From NCBI RefSeq assembly GCF_002138415.1, contig NZ_CP015612.1:1900001-1964000 (forward strand): a stretch of DNA of 64,000 nt, written 5' to 3'. How positions within the stretch are numbered: the first letter of the stretch is position 1; every line of letters starts with the position of its first letter. Source of the DNA: Stenotrophomonas maltophilia. Lineage in GTDB: Bacteria; Pseudomonadota; Gammaproteobacteria; Xanthomonadales; Xanthomonadaceae. Shown in pieces: positions 26,682-35,822 of the stretch. The notes under the pieces were generated by a model. The model saw only the letters and a program-made list of their open reading frames with translations. It was not told the origin of the DNA and ran no database searches. A program made the position numbers and the translations under genes.

Positions 26682-28451
26682 ATGTACTACAGCAGTGGCA
26701 ATTACGAAGCCTTCGCGCGCCCGCGCAAGCCCGCCGGTGTCGATGGCAAGCGCGCATGGTTCGTGGGTTCTGGCCTGGCCTCGCTGGCCGGCGCCGCGTT
26801 CCTGGTGCGCGACGGCCGCATGGCCGGTGAGCGCATCACCATTCTCGAGCAGCAGCAGATTCCCGGCGGCGCGCTGGATGGCCTGAAGGTGCCGGAGAAG
26901 GGCTTCGTGATCCGCGGCGGCCGCGAGATGGAAGACCACTTCGAGTGCCTGTGGGATCTGTTCCGCTCGATTCCGTCGCTGGAAATCGAGGATGCCAGTG
27001 TGCTGGACGAGTTCTACTGGTTGAACAAGGATGATCCGAACTATTCGCTGCAGCGGGCCACGATCAATCGCGGCGAAGATGCGCACACCGACGGCCTGTT
27101 CACCCTGACCGAGCAGGCACAGAAGGACATCATCGCGCTGTTCCTGGCCACCCGGCAGGAAATGGAGAACAAGCGCATCGACGAAGTGCTGGGCCGCGAT
27201 TTCCTGGACAGCAACTTCTGGCTGTACTGGCGCACCATGTTCGCGTTCGAGGAATGGCACTCGGCGCTGGAGATGAAGCTGTACCTGCATCGCTTCATCC
27301 ACCACATCGGCGGCCTGCCGGATTTCTCGGCGTTGAAGTTCACCAAGTACAACCAGTACGAGTCGTTGGTGCTGCCGCTGGTGAAGTGGCTGCAGGACCA
27401 GGGCGTGGTGTTCCAGTACGGCACCGAGGTGACCGACGTCGACTTCGATCTGGCGGCGGGCCGCAAGCAGGCCACGCGCATCCACTGGACGCGCGAGGGC
27501 GTTGCCGGCGGCGTGGATCTGAGCGCGGATGACCTTGTTTTCATGACGATCGGATCGCTGACCGAGAACTCCGACAACGGCGATCATCAGACGGCTGCGC
27601 GTTTGAACGAGGGGCCGGCGCCCGCCTGGGACCTGTGGCGCCGCATCGCCGCCAAGGACGAGGCCTTTGGCCACCCGGACGTGTTTGGCGCGCACATTCC
27701 GCAGACCAAGTGGGAGTCGGCGACGGTGACCACGCTGGATGCACGCATTCCGGCCTACATCCAGAAGATAGCCAAGCGTGACCCCTTCAGTGGCAAGGTG
27801 GTGACCGGCGGTATCGTCAGCGTGCGCGATTCGCGCTGGTTGATGAGCTGGACGGTGAACCGCCAGCCGCATTTCAAGAACCAGCCCAAGGATCAGATCG
27901 TGGTCTGGGTGTATTCGCTGTTCGTGGATACGCCCGGAGACTACGTGAAGAAGCCGATGCAGGACTGCACCGGCGAGGAGATCACCCGTGAGTGGCTGTA
28001 CCACCTGGGCGTGCCGGTGGAGGAGATCGACGAATTGGCCGCGACCGGCGCGAAGACGGTGCCGGTGATGATGCCGTACATCACCGCGTTCTTCATGCCG
28101 CGCCAGGCCGGTGATCGCCCGGACGTGGTGCCGGAGGGTGCGGTGAACTTCGCCTTCATCGGCCAGTTCGCCGAATCGAAGCAGCGCGACTGCATCTTCA
28201 CCACCGAGTATTCGGTGCGCACACCGATGGAAGCGGTGTACACGCTGTTAGGTATCGAACGCGGTGTGCCCGAGGTGTTCAATTCCACCTATGACGTGCG
28301 CTCGCTGTTGGCGGCGACCGGTCGCCTGCGCGATGGCAGGGAGCTGGATATTCCCGGGCCTGCATTCCTGCGCAACCTGCTGATGAACAAGCTGGACAAG
28401 ACCCAGATCGGTGGTCTGCTGCGCGAGTTCAAGCTGGTGCAGGAGGACTGA
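26682..28451 (+). CDS. ohyA: Oleate hydratase (myosin-cross-reactive antigen family)
   Basis: A 589-residue FAD-dependent enzyme adding water to the cis-9 double bond of oleic acid to give 10-hydroxystearate, possibly for detoxification of host fatty acids. The N-terminal FAD motif is WFVGSGLASLAGAAFLVRDG (about residues 26-45), then RGGREMEDHFECLWDLF, FSALKFTKYNQYESL and NFAFIGQFAE, all typical of the MCRA family. The ATG at 26682 has AAGGAG 8 nt upstream. Length matches the family. It is monocistronic. Confidence 0.93.
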   Translation: MYYSSGNYEAFARPRKPAGVDGKRAWFVGSGLASLAGAAFLVRDGRMAGERITILEQQQIPGGALDGLKVPEKGFVIRGGREMEDHFECLWDLFRSIPSLEIEDASVLDEFYWLNKDDPNYSLQRATINRGEDAHTDGLFTLTEQAQKDIIALFLATRQEMENKRIDEVLGRDFLDSNFWLYWRTMFAFEEWHSALEMKLYLHRFIHHIGGLPDFSALKFTKYNQYESLVLPLVKWLQDQGVVFQYGTEVTDVDFDLAAGRKQATRIHWTREGVAGGVDLSADDLVFMTIGSLTENSDNGDHQTAARLNEGPAPAWDLWRRIAAKDEAFGHPDVFGAHIPQTKWESATVTTLDARIPAYIQKIAKRDPFSGKVVTGGIVSVRDSRWLMSWTVNRQPHFKNQPKDQIVVWVYSLFVDTPGDYVKKPMQDCTGEEITREWLYHLGVPVEEIDELAATGAKTVPVMMPYITAFFMPRQAGDRPDVVPEGAVNFAFIGQFAESKQRDCIFTTEYSVRTPMEAVYTLLGIERGVPEVFNSTYDVRSLLAATGRLRDGRELDIPGPAFLRNLLMNKLDKTQIGGLLREFKLVQED

Positions 28452-28494
28452 GCGCGCGTCAGCGTGGAGGGGAGTGCCCCGGCAACATCGCGGA

Positions 28495-29739
28495 TCAGTC
28501 TGCCAGCACGGTACCCGCTCCTTCGCCATAGGTCGCCCTGGCGCTGCCACACACCTCGTAGGTGGCAGCGCTGGCTGGCAGGCCAGTGGCCTTGATGCCG
28601 CGCCGCGAATCGCCGTCAAAGACCTCGGCGTAGCGTTCGGCGGCCAGCGCGTCATCGGGCAGCATGTACAGCAGGACGCGCTGCAATGTGGATTGCCCCT
28701 GCAGTGGCTGCGGCTGCCGGAACGCGGGCACCTGCACGCGCGCGCTGTGCCACCGCGTCGGCACGTCTGCAGTCTGCCAGCGCACCTGCAGGGGCAGGTT
28801 GAGCGGCAACAGCGCGGGGCTGACCGGGTAGCCGTAGGCTGTGCAATCCCGGGGCGCTTCCGGGATGTTCGCGATGGCCCCGTCGCCGATGTCCAGTGTG
28901 AGGCCATTGACTTCCATCCGCAGGATGGGCGCACTGCCGTAGTTGTGGATCTTGAACAGCGTCAGGCCTTCGAAGCGGCTGCGCTCCAGATCATCGGTGG
29001 TGAAGCCACTGAGGCGTGCGAGCGCGGGCGCGACCTCTACGTGATCGCTGTAGTGGTAGTAGATATGCACGAGCTCGGGTGTACCCGCGCGTCGCCACGC
29101 CGCATTGAACGGTGCAAGATCGGGATACGGCCGACGGACCAGCGGCACATCGGTGACGGCGCGATCTCCAGACGGTGTGGCGTAACGGTAGTGGTCGACG
29201 GAGCGCTTCAGACGCGCATCTTCATATGGGAACCCCCTGTCTGCATCGGACTGCGGGTTGGGGTAGCGGTGGAAGGCAATGAAGCGCTCGGGCGTGTCGC
29301 CCTGCATGGGCAGGTCGGGACCAGCGCCGGAGCCGGTGGACGCATACGGTGAGGTGTCCAGCCACAGGGGCTGCCCGCTGAGGTTGATATGCATCTCCGC
29401 GATGGGCGCACGCGAGCCGCCGGCAACGCTGTCCCAACTGCGTTGCAGGGAGAGCCACACGGGGACGATGAGCAGGGCCGCGGTGGTCGGCGCGAACATC
29501 AACGCGTGTACACGGCCTGGCACGCGCCCGCGCTGCCGCACCATGTAGCGCAGCCACACCAGCAGCAGGACCAGCAGCAGCGGGAGGCCGACCCAGATCG
29601 CGACGGTGGCCAGCGCCACGATGCCCCAGCCCAGGTTGGGCGTTGCCACCGCTATGAGTGAGAGCGCGGCGATCAGCACGGCCAGCAGCAGCGACACGCC
29701 GATGCCAACGCGGTAGGGCCTGTAGGGGCTGTCAGTCAT
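28495..29739 (-). CDS. Hypothetical inner-membrane protein
   Basis: A 414-residue protein with three membrane helices near the N-terminus (residues about 13-35, 42-65 and 88-105), the second pair linked by RYMVRQRGRVPGRVH. A large extracytoplasmic domain of unknown fold follows. That domain contains DLPMQGDTPERFIAFHRYP and several Tyr/Trp-rich strands. No family recognised. The start is MTDSPYRPYRV at 29739; upstream in-frame codons overlap the AraC-type gene's region and are less likely. It is convergent with the oleate hydratase gene. Confidence 0.75.
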   Translation of the reverse strand: MTDSPYRPYRVGIGVSLLLAVLIAALSLIAVATPNLGWGIVALATVAIWVGLPLLLVLLLVWLRYMVRQRGRVPGRVHALMFAPTTAALLIVPVWLSLQRSWDSVAGGSRAPIAEMHINLSGQPLWLDTSPYASTGSGAGPDLPMQGDTPERFIAFHRYPNPQSDADRGFPYEDARLKRSVDHYRYATPSGDRAVTDVPLVRRPYPDLAPFNAAWRRAGTPELVHIYYHYSDHVEVAPALARLSGFTTDDLERSRFEGLTLFKIHNYGSAPILRMEVNGLTLDIGDGAIANIPEAPRDCTAYGYPVSPALLPLNLPLQVRWQTADVPTRWHSARVQVPAFRQPQPLQGQSTLQRVLLYMLPDDALAAERYAEVFDGDSRRGIKATGLPASAATYEVCGSARATYGEGAGTVLAD

Positions 29740-29818
29740 CACCGGTCCATCGGCAGCGTGGGGCGTGCCCCTATAGTGCAGCGGTGGTGATGGCGTGGAA
29801 AGTCGGGAACGAGGGCGC

Positions 29819-30820
29819 TCAGCAGCCAACCAGGCAGTCGGCACCGATGCCGCTGCGGTGCTGGCTGCGGTATTCGGTGGGGCTGGCGTCGGCCTGGCTG
29901 CGGAAATGGCGGCGGAACGACTCCTGCGAACCAAAGCCGGCCTGCTCGGCGATCCACTGCAGCGGCCGGTCGGTGGTTTCCAACAGTTCGCGCGCGAAGG
30001 CCACGCGCTCGCGGATCAGCCAATCGATCGGTGACAGCCCGGTGGCTTCCAGGAACTGCCGCTGCAGGGTGCGTTGGCTCAACGCGGCCTGCTCGGCGAG
30101 GCTGCCAAGTGAATGCGGTTCACGCAGGTTGCGGCGCATCCATTCCATCAGTTTCGCAAGACGTGTCGGTTCCCCGGTGGGGATGGCCCGGCTGACGCGC
30201 TGGCTGCGCCCGGCATCACGCCAAGGTGCCAACACCAATCGCTCGGCCACCAGATTAGCCACGCGCGCGCCGTAATCCTTGCGCACCATGTGCAGCATCA
30301 TGTCCATGCCGGTAGCCGAGCCGGCCGAGGTGATGATGCTGCCGGTGTCCACGTACAGCACATCCTCACGCACATCGATGCGCGGGAACTCGCGTGCCAA
30401 CGCTTCGGTGAGGCGCCAATGGGTGGTGGCCTGGCGGCCATCGAGCAGCCCGGCCCAGGCCAGCACGAAGGCACCGGAGCAGATCGAAGCGATGCGTGCG
30501 CCGCGTGCGTGGGCGCGGATGAGTGCATCGAGCAAGGCCTGCGGAGGGCGTTCGCTGGGTTCGCGCCAACCGGGGATGACGATGATGTCGGCGTCTTCAA
30601 CGGCGTCGAGCGAGTAGGGCAGCTGCACCTGGGTGCTGCCGAGCATGCGCAGTGCGCCGGCCTCGCCTGCACACAGCTGGGTGCGGTACCACGCCACGCC
30701 CAGCTCGGGCCTTATCGGCGCGAACAGGCCCACCGCACAGCCGAACTCGAACAGCCCCTGGCCGTGGCAGGCAACGATGGCGACGAGCGGCGCGGTGGGA
30801 TCGGCGGGTGGGCTGGGCAT
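29819..30820 (-). CDS. GlxA-type regulator (DJ-1/PfpI domain plus AraC HTH)
   Basis: A 333-residue transcription factor. Residues about 10-190 form a DJ-1/PfpI-like sensor with IVIPGWREP and the elbow IASICSGAFVLAWAGLLDG (Cys present); residues about 220-320 are an AraC-type double HTH (LGSLAEQAALSQRTLQRQF, IAEQAGFGSQESFRRHF). This is the FtrA/GlxA architecture. The catalytic-type Cys suggests a degenerate amidotransferase used for sensing. Its target is not evident; the 414-aa membrane gene is directly downstream on the same strand. Confidence 0.9.
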   Translation of the reverse strand: MPSPPADPTAPLVAIVACHGQGLFEFGCAVGLFAPIRPELGVAWYRTQLCAGEAGALRMLGSTQVQLPYSLDAVEDADIIVIPGWREPSERPPQALLDALIRAHARGARIASICSGAFVLAWAGLLDGRQATTHWRLTEALAREFPRIDVREDVLYVDTGSIITSAGSATGMDMMLHMVRKDYGARVANLVAERLVLAPWRDAGRSQRVSRAIPTGEPTRLAKLMEWMRRNLREPHSLGSLAEQAALSQRTLQRQFLEATGLSPIDWLIRERVAFARELLETTDRPLQWIAEQAGFGSQESFRRHFRSQADASPTEYRSQHRSGIGADCLVGC

Positions 30821-30900
30821 GGCTTGATGCTACGGGTGGTGGTGCGTGGCGCAGAGTGGTGCGCGGGCATGAGGTGATGCCTGCGGGGTATATGGAGGCC

Positions 30901-30937
30901 GGGGTCGGAGCCCTTCCACAGGAAGGGCTCCGACCCC
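30901..30937. repeat. Perfect 17-bp-arm palindrome
   Basis: Arms GGGGTCGGAGCCCTTCC and its exact complement around ACA. Member of the GGGGTC(A/G)GA palindrome family also at 5542 and 61758. Located between the GlxA-type gene and the TonB receptor gene. Confidence 0.85.
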
Positions 30938-31081
30938 GTGTGCGCAGGCCTGCCTAACGTCATTACCAGCGGTCATGTGGGTGGCCGGATGTTACGGCTG
31001 GGTGACGCGATCCCGCCTGTCGCGGTGGGTGAACAGGCCCTTGAATGGAAGCGTGTTTCCGGCCCACCCCCACGAGCCCCC

Positions 31082-33658
31082 ATGCCTGCCGCCTACGCCC
31101 CAGTCCTGAGCACTCTTGCCGTCCTGATCACGGCCGCCCTCGCTGCATCGCCCAGCCATGCGGCGGAAGCCGATGCAGACCCTGCCACCACTGCAGCCAC
31201 CGCCAATGTGGCGGCTTCCACGCTGGATGCGGTGGTGGTCACCGGTTCGCGCACCAGCACGCGCACGGTGAAGAACAGCTCCACGCCCATCGATGTGATT
31301 TCCGCCGAAGATCTTGCTGCAACCGGCCAGGGCAACCTGCTGGAAGCGCTGCAGCGCAGCCTGCCGTCGCTGAGCCAGATCGGCGGCTACCAGAGCGATC
31401 AGGAGAGCCTGATCCGCGGCTATCAGCTGCGCAACCTGTCGCCGGGCTACACGCTGGTACTGGTCAACGGCAAGCGCCGCAATGCCAGCGCCTATGTGAG
31501 CGGTGCCAATGGGGGCGGCTTCCCCGGCCATGCGTGGGCGGACCTGGCGTTGATTCCGGTCTCGGCCATCGACCATGTGGAAGTGCTGCGTGATGGTGCC
31601 TCCGCCATCTACGGCTCGGACGCGATCACCGGCGTGGTCAACGTGATCCTGAAGTCGCAGGCGCACGGTGGTGATGTGTCGGTGGAGAGCGGGCAGAGCA
31701 CCGATGGTGATGGTTCGCGAACCAGCGTGCGCGCCAACGTCGGCCTGCCGTGGGGCGAGGATGGCTTCATCAACCTCTCCGGCGAGACCACCCGCCAGCA
31801 TCATGCGATCCGTACTCGTCGCTACATCGACGGCTACCTGAGCTACCCGGCGGTGGATGGCAACGGCAATCTGGTGGCGCTGCGGCCGAACAATCGACTG
31901 CCTGCAGGTGCCACGCCGAACCCGGCTGAGGCCAACCGCAATGCCGAGGCCAACACCATTCTCAGCTCGCCGTCGTATGCGTTGAAGGCCTTCGCGGTGA
32001 ACGTGGGCCATGGCCTGGGCGAGAGCGCGCAGTTCTACGCCAACGCCACGGCCAGTGACCGCACCGCGCAGGCGATCCAGAATTTCCGCCTGCCCGCGAC
32101 GATCTTCACCACTTACAGAGCTCCCGGCGTTCTGAGCGTGTTTCCCGATGGCTTCCTGCCAGTGCTGGAAACCAAGGAGAAGCAGTACACCGGTACCGCA
32201 GGTGTGAAAGGCCAGATCGCGGGCTGGGATTACGACGCCAGCTTGACCGGCAACCGCAGCACGGTACGTACCTATACGCGCAACTCGGTGAACTACTCGC
32301 TGCCGTATCCCGGTTCGCCCACTGATTTCTATGATGGCAAGCTGGACTACCAGCAGGGCATCGCCAATCTGGACCTGCGCCGTGGCTTCGAGGTGGCGGC
32401 ATTCGCTTCGCCGCTGGAAGTGAGCGCAGGCGCCGAATACCAGCATGAACAGTATGAGCGTGGCGCGGGGCAGTGGGAGTCTTATACCGGCTTCGGCGCT
32501 GCAGCCTTCGTCGGCTATTCCACCGCCGACGCGGTGAAGGCGACGCGCAACAGCAAGGCGGTGTACGTGGGTGCCGCCACCAACATCACCTCGCGCTGGT
32601 ACCTGGATGCGGCCGCGCGCTGGGAGGACCATTCCGACTTCGGCAGTGTCTCCACCGGCCGCCTGACCACGCGATTCGACTTCACCGACGCGCTCGGCGT
32701 GCGCGCCACGGTCAGCAATGGCTTCCATGCGCCCAGCCTGGGTGCGCAGTTCTACCAGGCCACCGGCAGCTGCCCGTGCGGGACCACGCTGGTGGCGCAG
32801 GTATCTTCGCCGGCGGCGGTTGCGTTGGGCGCCACGCCGCTGAAGCCGGAGAAGGCCACCAACTACAGCCTGGGCGTGACCTGGGACCCGAGCCCGGCGT
32901 TCCATCTGGCAGTAGATGCGTACCAGATCGACATCCGTGGCCAGCTCGGCCAATCCAGCCAGATCGGCTACAACGCGCAGGATCCGGCGCGCATCACCGA
33001 CAACAGCGGCACGGTGCTGAGTGCCGCGCAGAAGAGCACCATCGATGCGCTGCTGGGTTCGGCCGGCATCAGCATCCTGCCGGGCGATGCGTTCTACGCC
33101 AGCTATTTCACCAACGTGGGCAATACCCGTACACGCGGTGTGGAACTGACCCTGGAGGCGAACCAGGAAACCGCGTGGGGCAAGCTGCGCTGGAGCTACG
33201 CGGCCAACGTCGGTCGCACCACCATCCAGAAGGTCAGCGACATTCCGGCGGCGCTGCAGGGGCTGCCGAACATCAACCTGCTGACCAAGTCCAGCGAGTA
33301 CGCGCTGCGCTTCCGCACGCCCAGCTATACGCAGGTGGCGGGACTTGGCTGGCAGAACGGGCGCTGGCGCTCGAACGTGGACTTCACCTACTACGGCCCG
33401 ATCAAGCGCCTGAACAACGGCGTGGAGTACAAGCAGCCGCCGGTGCTGGTGACCAATCTTTCCGGTGCTGTGGAGCTGGGCGCGGGCTGGAGTGCGGCGC
33501 TGGGCATCAACAACGTGTTCGACAAGCGCACCCGCAAGGTGCCCGAGTACGCGCGCAGTGCCACCGATGTGGCCAGCATCGAGACCACGTGGGATAGCGG
33601 CGATGTGCTGAGCAACATCGGTGCGTATTGGTACGGGCGGGTCAGTTACCGGTTTTGA
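31082..33658 (+). CDS. TonB-dependent outer-membrane receptor
   Basis: An 858-residue outer-membrane importer. It has a signal peptide (LSTLAVLITAALAASPSHA), a plug domain with TonB-box-like LDAVVVTGSRTSTRTVKNSS and RDGASAIYGSDAITGVVNVI, then a beta-barrel ending in an aromatic residue (GRVSYRF). The start is MPAAYAPV at 31082. The FMN reductase gene follows 52 bases later and seven more genes run on in the same direction. I infer that it takes up a sulfur compound degraded by the downstream enzymes. It resembles the subgroup of receptors with long plug loops (GYQLRNLSPGYTLVLVNGKR) found in Xanthomonadaceae. Confidence 0.9.
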   Translation: MPAAYAPVLSTLAVLITAALAASPSHAAEADADPATTAATANVAASTLDAVVVTGSRTSTRTVKNSSTPIDVISAEDLAATGQGNLLEALQRSLPSLSQIGGYQSDQESLIRGYQLRNLSPGYTLVLVNGKRRNASAYVSGANGGGFPGHAWADLALIPVSAIDHVEVLRDGASAIYGSDAITGVVNVILKSQAHGGDVSVESGQSTDGDGSRTSVRANVGLPWGEDGFINLSGETTRQHHAIRTRRYIDGYLSYPAVDGNGNLVALRPNNRLPAGATPNPAEANRNAEANTILSSPSYALKAFAVNVGHGLGESAQFYANATASDRTAQAIQNFRLPATIFTTYRAPGVLSVFPDGFLPVLETKEKQYTGTAGVKGQIAGWDYDASLTGNRSTVRTYTRNSVNYSLPYPGSPTDFYDGKLDYQQGIANLDLRRGFEVAAFASPLEVSAGAEYQHEQYERGAGQWESYTGFGAAAFVGYSTADAVKATRNSKAVYVGAATNITSRWYLDAAARWEDHSDFGSVSTGRLTTRFDFTDALGVRATVSNGFHAPSLGAQFYQATGSCPCGTTLVAQVSSPAAVALGATPLKPEKATNYSLGVTWDPSPAFHLAVDAYQIDIRGQLGQSSQIGYNAQDPARITDNSGTVLSAAQKSTIDALLGSAGISILPGDAFYASYFTNVGNTRTRGVELTLEANQETAWGKLRWSYAANVGRTTIQKVSDIPAALQGLPNINLLTKSSEYALRFRTPSYTQVAGLGWQNGRWRSNVDFTYYGPIKRLNNGVEYKQPPVLVTNLSGAVELGAGWSAALGINNVFDKRTRKVPEYARSATDVASIETTWDSGDVLSNIGAYWYGRVSYRF

Positions 33659-33710
33659 GGTTCACGCCAAAGGCGGCCGGACCTAGTCCGGCATCATCGA
33701 GGAGCAGTTC

Positions 33711-34292
33711 ATGTCTTCTGCATTGAAGGTGGTTGCATTGGTGGGGTCGCCGACCAGCTCGGCGACATCGCGCACGTTGCTGCTGGTGCGGCATCTGCTG
33801 GCGTCGCTGCAGCAGCGCGTGCATGCCAGCGTGGAGCTGGTGGAGCTGGCGCCGATCGCGCGTTCGCTGGGCCAGTCACTGGCGCGGGGTGAAGTGGAGC
33901 CGGCAGTGGAGCAGGCATTGCAGACCATCGAGGGGGCGGAGCTGCTGGTGGTGGCCGCGCCGGTGTATCGCGGCTCGTATCCCGGGCTGTTCAAACACCT
34001 GGTCGACTTCATCGAGCTGGAGGCACTGGTGGATACGCCGGTGCTGCTGGCAGCCACCGGCGGCAGCGAGCGGCATGCACTGGTGATCGACCACCAGCTG
34101 CGGCCGTTGTTCAGTTTCCTGCAGGCGCACACGCTGCCGATCGGGGTGTATGCCACACCGGCCGACTTTGAGGGCGAGCACATCAGCAGTGTGGCCTTGC
34201 AGGCGCGCATCGAACTGGCGACCGAGCGTGCAGCGGGGCATCTGGCCACGCAGGCACTGGCGGTAGCGGCGCCGCTGCGACGTATTGCCTGA
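33711..34292 (+). CDS. NAD(P)H-dependent FMN reductase (MsuE/SsuE type)
   Basis: A 193-residue flavodoxin-like enzyme supplying FMNH2 to the two flavin monooxygenases encoded downstream. The FMN phosphate loop is VGSPTSSATSRTLL (residues about 10-23), then LLVVAAPVYRGSYPGLFKHLVDF and LLAATGGSERHAL, both hallmarks of MsuE-type reductases. Its size is typical. It is second in the operon; two-component monooxygenases need such a partner, which supports the operon's role in oxidative sulfur release. Confidence 0.9.
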   Translation: MSSALKVVALVGSPTSSATSRTLLLVRHLLASLQQRVHASVELVELAPIARSLGQSLARGEVEPAVEQALQTIEGAELLVVAAPVYRGSYPGLFKHLVDFIELEALVDTPVLLAATGGSERHALVIDHQLRPLFSFLQAHTLPIGVYATPADFEGEHISSVALQARIELATERAAGHLATQALAVAAPLRRIA

Positions 34293-34449
34293 CGCCATAA
34301 CCGGCGGCGCTTTGCTTATGGCTACGGCGCATCTGCATGGCCGGATCTGACCGCCGATTGTCGCCAGCCGTCGCTGCTGCGGCTGCCGGCATCTCTAGCA
34401 TCGATATCGAAGCGGCATCGTATTGCCGGCCCCGATGAGGACGACCCCT

Positions 34450-34812
34450 GTGACTTTCGACGCAGCAAGCAAACCCATCCTGTTCCTGCTCGATCGTGAG
34501 TTCGAGGACGGCCAGATTCCCGGCCAGCGCTTCTTCTGCCGGCACAGCCTGCTGCTGGAAGGGGCGCTGTCGAGCATCGACGGCCTGGACGCGCAGCTGG
34601 ATGTACGCCGCATCGGTTTCGCGCGGCCACGCCGCGAGGTGATCGCCGAAATTGGCGAGCAGGACCAGTCGCTGCCGAAGCTGGTGCTGCCGCAGGGCGT
34701 GCGTAGCGAACTGGCCAGTGGCGCACACCAGGACCGCCAGTACATCTCCGGTGCCGAACCGATCCTGGCCGCGCTGAATGGTTTGCTCGGCATTCCCGTG
34801 GCCCACCCCTGA
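34450..34812 (+). CDS. DUF3088 thioredoxin-fold protein
   Basis: A 120-residue small protein of the DUF3088 type. LFLLDREFEDGQIPGQRFFC at the N-terminus, LEGALSSI and QSLPKLVLPQG are the recognisable parts. The position where relatives are recalled to carry CxxC reads CRHS here, so the second Cys is lost. Start: GTG 34450 is chosen because GAGGA lies about 9 nt before it, as for neighbouring genes; an in-frame ATG at 34435 is an alternative. It lies 14 bases before the monooxygenase gene. The Bacillus ytm cluster also has a small redoxin (YtnI) between its two monooxygenases. Confidence 0.75.
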   Translation: MTFDAASKPILFLLDREFEDGQIPGQRFFCRHSLLLEGALSSIDGLDAQLDVRRIGFARPRREVIAEIGEQDQSLPKLVLPQGVRSELASGAHQDRQYISGAEPILAALNGLLGIPVAHP

Positions 34813-34826
34813 GCGAGGACACGACC

Positions 34827-35804
34827 ATGAGCTATCTGATCAGCGTGTTGGACAAAAGCCCGGTGGCCGAGGGCGCTTCGCCGGAGCAGGCGCTGCGCAA
34901 CAGCCTGCAGCTGGCGCAGCGCGCCGAGCAGTTGGGCTACCACCGCTACTGGTTTGCCGAGCACCACGCCGCACCGACGCTGGCCAGCCCCGCACCGGAA
35001 GTGCTGGCGGCCTGGGTGCTGGCGCAGACCCGGCGCATCCGTATCGGCAGCGGCGGGGTGATGCTGCGCCACTACGCGCCGTACAAGGTGGCGGAGAACT
35101 TCAACCTGCTGGCAGCGTTGGCGCCAGGGCGCGTGGATCTGGGCGTGGGCAAGGCGCCGGGCGGCCTGCCAGCGTCGACTGCCGCGCTGGCGGCCGGGCG
35201 CCCGGCGTTCACCGACTTTGACCAGCAACTGCGCGACCTTGAGGGCTATCTGTCCGGCGCCGAAGCCGATGTGCTGGCGCGGCCGATTCCGCAGCAGGCG
35301 CCGGAGCGCTTCCTGCTCGGTGCCAGCCCGCAGAGTGCGAAGCAGGCGGCCGAGCTTGGCTGGCGCTTCGTCTACGCCGCGCACTTCGATGGTGATCCGA
35401 AGCACATCGAGGCCGCATTCGACGCCTACCGCAGCGACTCCTCGCAGCCCCCGCTGCTGGCCACGGTGGCCTTCGCCGCACCTACGGCCGAAGCGGCTGC
35501 GCGGCATATCGGTGCGCTACGCGTCTACAAGCTGCACCTTGGTCCCGGGCAGGCGGTGAACCTGCCCAGCCCCGAGGCGGCTGCCGAGTACGCACGCCAG
35601 GTGGGCGTGGCGGACTTCCGCATCGAGGAAACGCGCCCCAGCGTGCTGTCCGGCGATGCGCAGCATGTGCGTGACGAACTGGGCGCGCTGCACCGGCGCT
35701 TCGGCGTGGGTGAGTTCATTCTCGATGCGCCGGTGGCCGACCTCGACGCACGCCTGACCTCCCTTGAACTGCTGTCGCCCGCGCCACGCGCGGCGGTGGC
35801 CTGA
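34827..35804 (+). CDS. LLM-class flavin monooxygenase (MsnO8/YtmO type)
   Basis: A 325-residue luciferase-like FMNH2-dependent monooxygenase. The N-terminal YHRYWFAEHHA (residues about 39-49), the IGSGGVMLRHYAPYKVAENFN segment and VDLGVGKAPG mark the MsnO8 subgroup, to which Bacillus YtmO (CmoO) belongs. It is fourth in the sulfur operon and 18 bases before a second monooxygenase gene. The likely job is oxidation of the S-substituted cysteine intermediate. The substrate is inferred from neighbours. Confidence 0.9.
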   Translation: MSYLISVLDKSPVAEGASPEQALRNSLQLAQRAEQLGYHRYWFAEHHAAPTLASPAPEVLAAWVLAQTRRIRIGSGGVMLRHYAPYKVAENFNLLAALAPGRVDLGVGKAPGGLPASTAALAAGRPAFTDFDQQLRDLEGYLSGAEADVLARPIPQQAPERFLLGASPQSAKQAAELGWRFVYAAHFDGDPKHIEAAFDAYRSDSSQPPLLATVAFAAPTAEAAARHIGALRVYKLHLGPGQAVNLPSPEAAAEYARQVGVADFRIEETRPSVLSGDAQHVRDELGALHRRFGVGEFILDAPVADLDARLTSLELLSPAPRAAVA

Positions 35805-35822
35805 CCTGCAGGAGCGATCCCC

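Noticed and set aside
26598..28004. 468-codon minus-strand frame opposite oleate hydratase
   Set aside because: Shadow frame; the plus-strand gene is well conserved and has a good ribosome site.
30992..32953. 653-codon minus-strand frame opposite the TonB receptor
   Set aside because: Shadow of the receptor gene, without recognisable domain.
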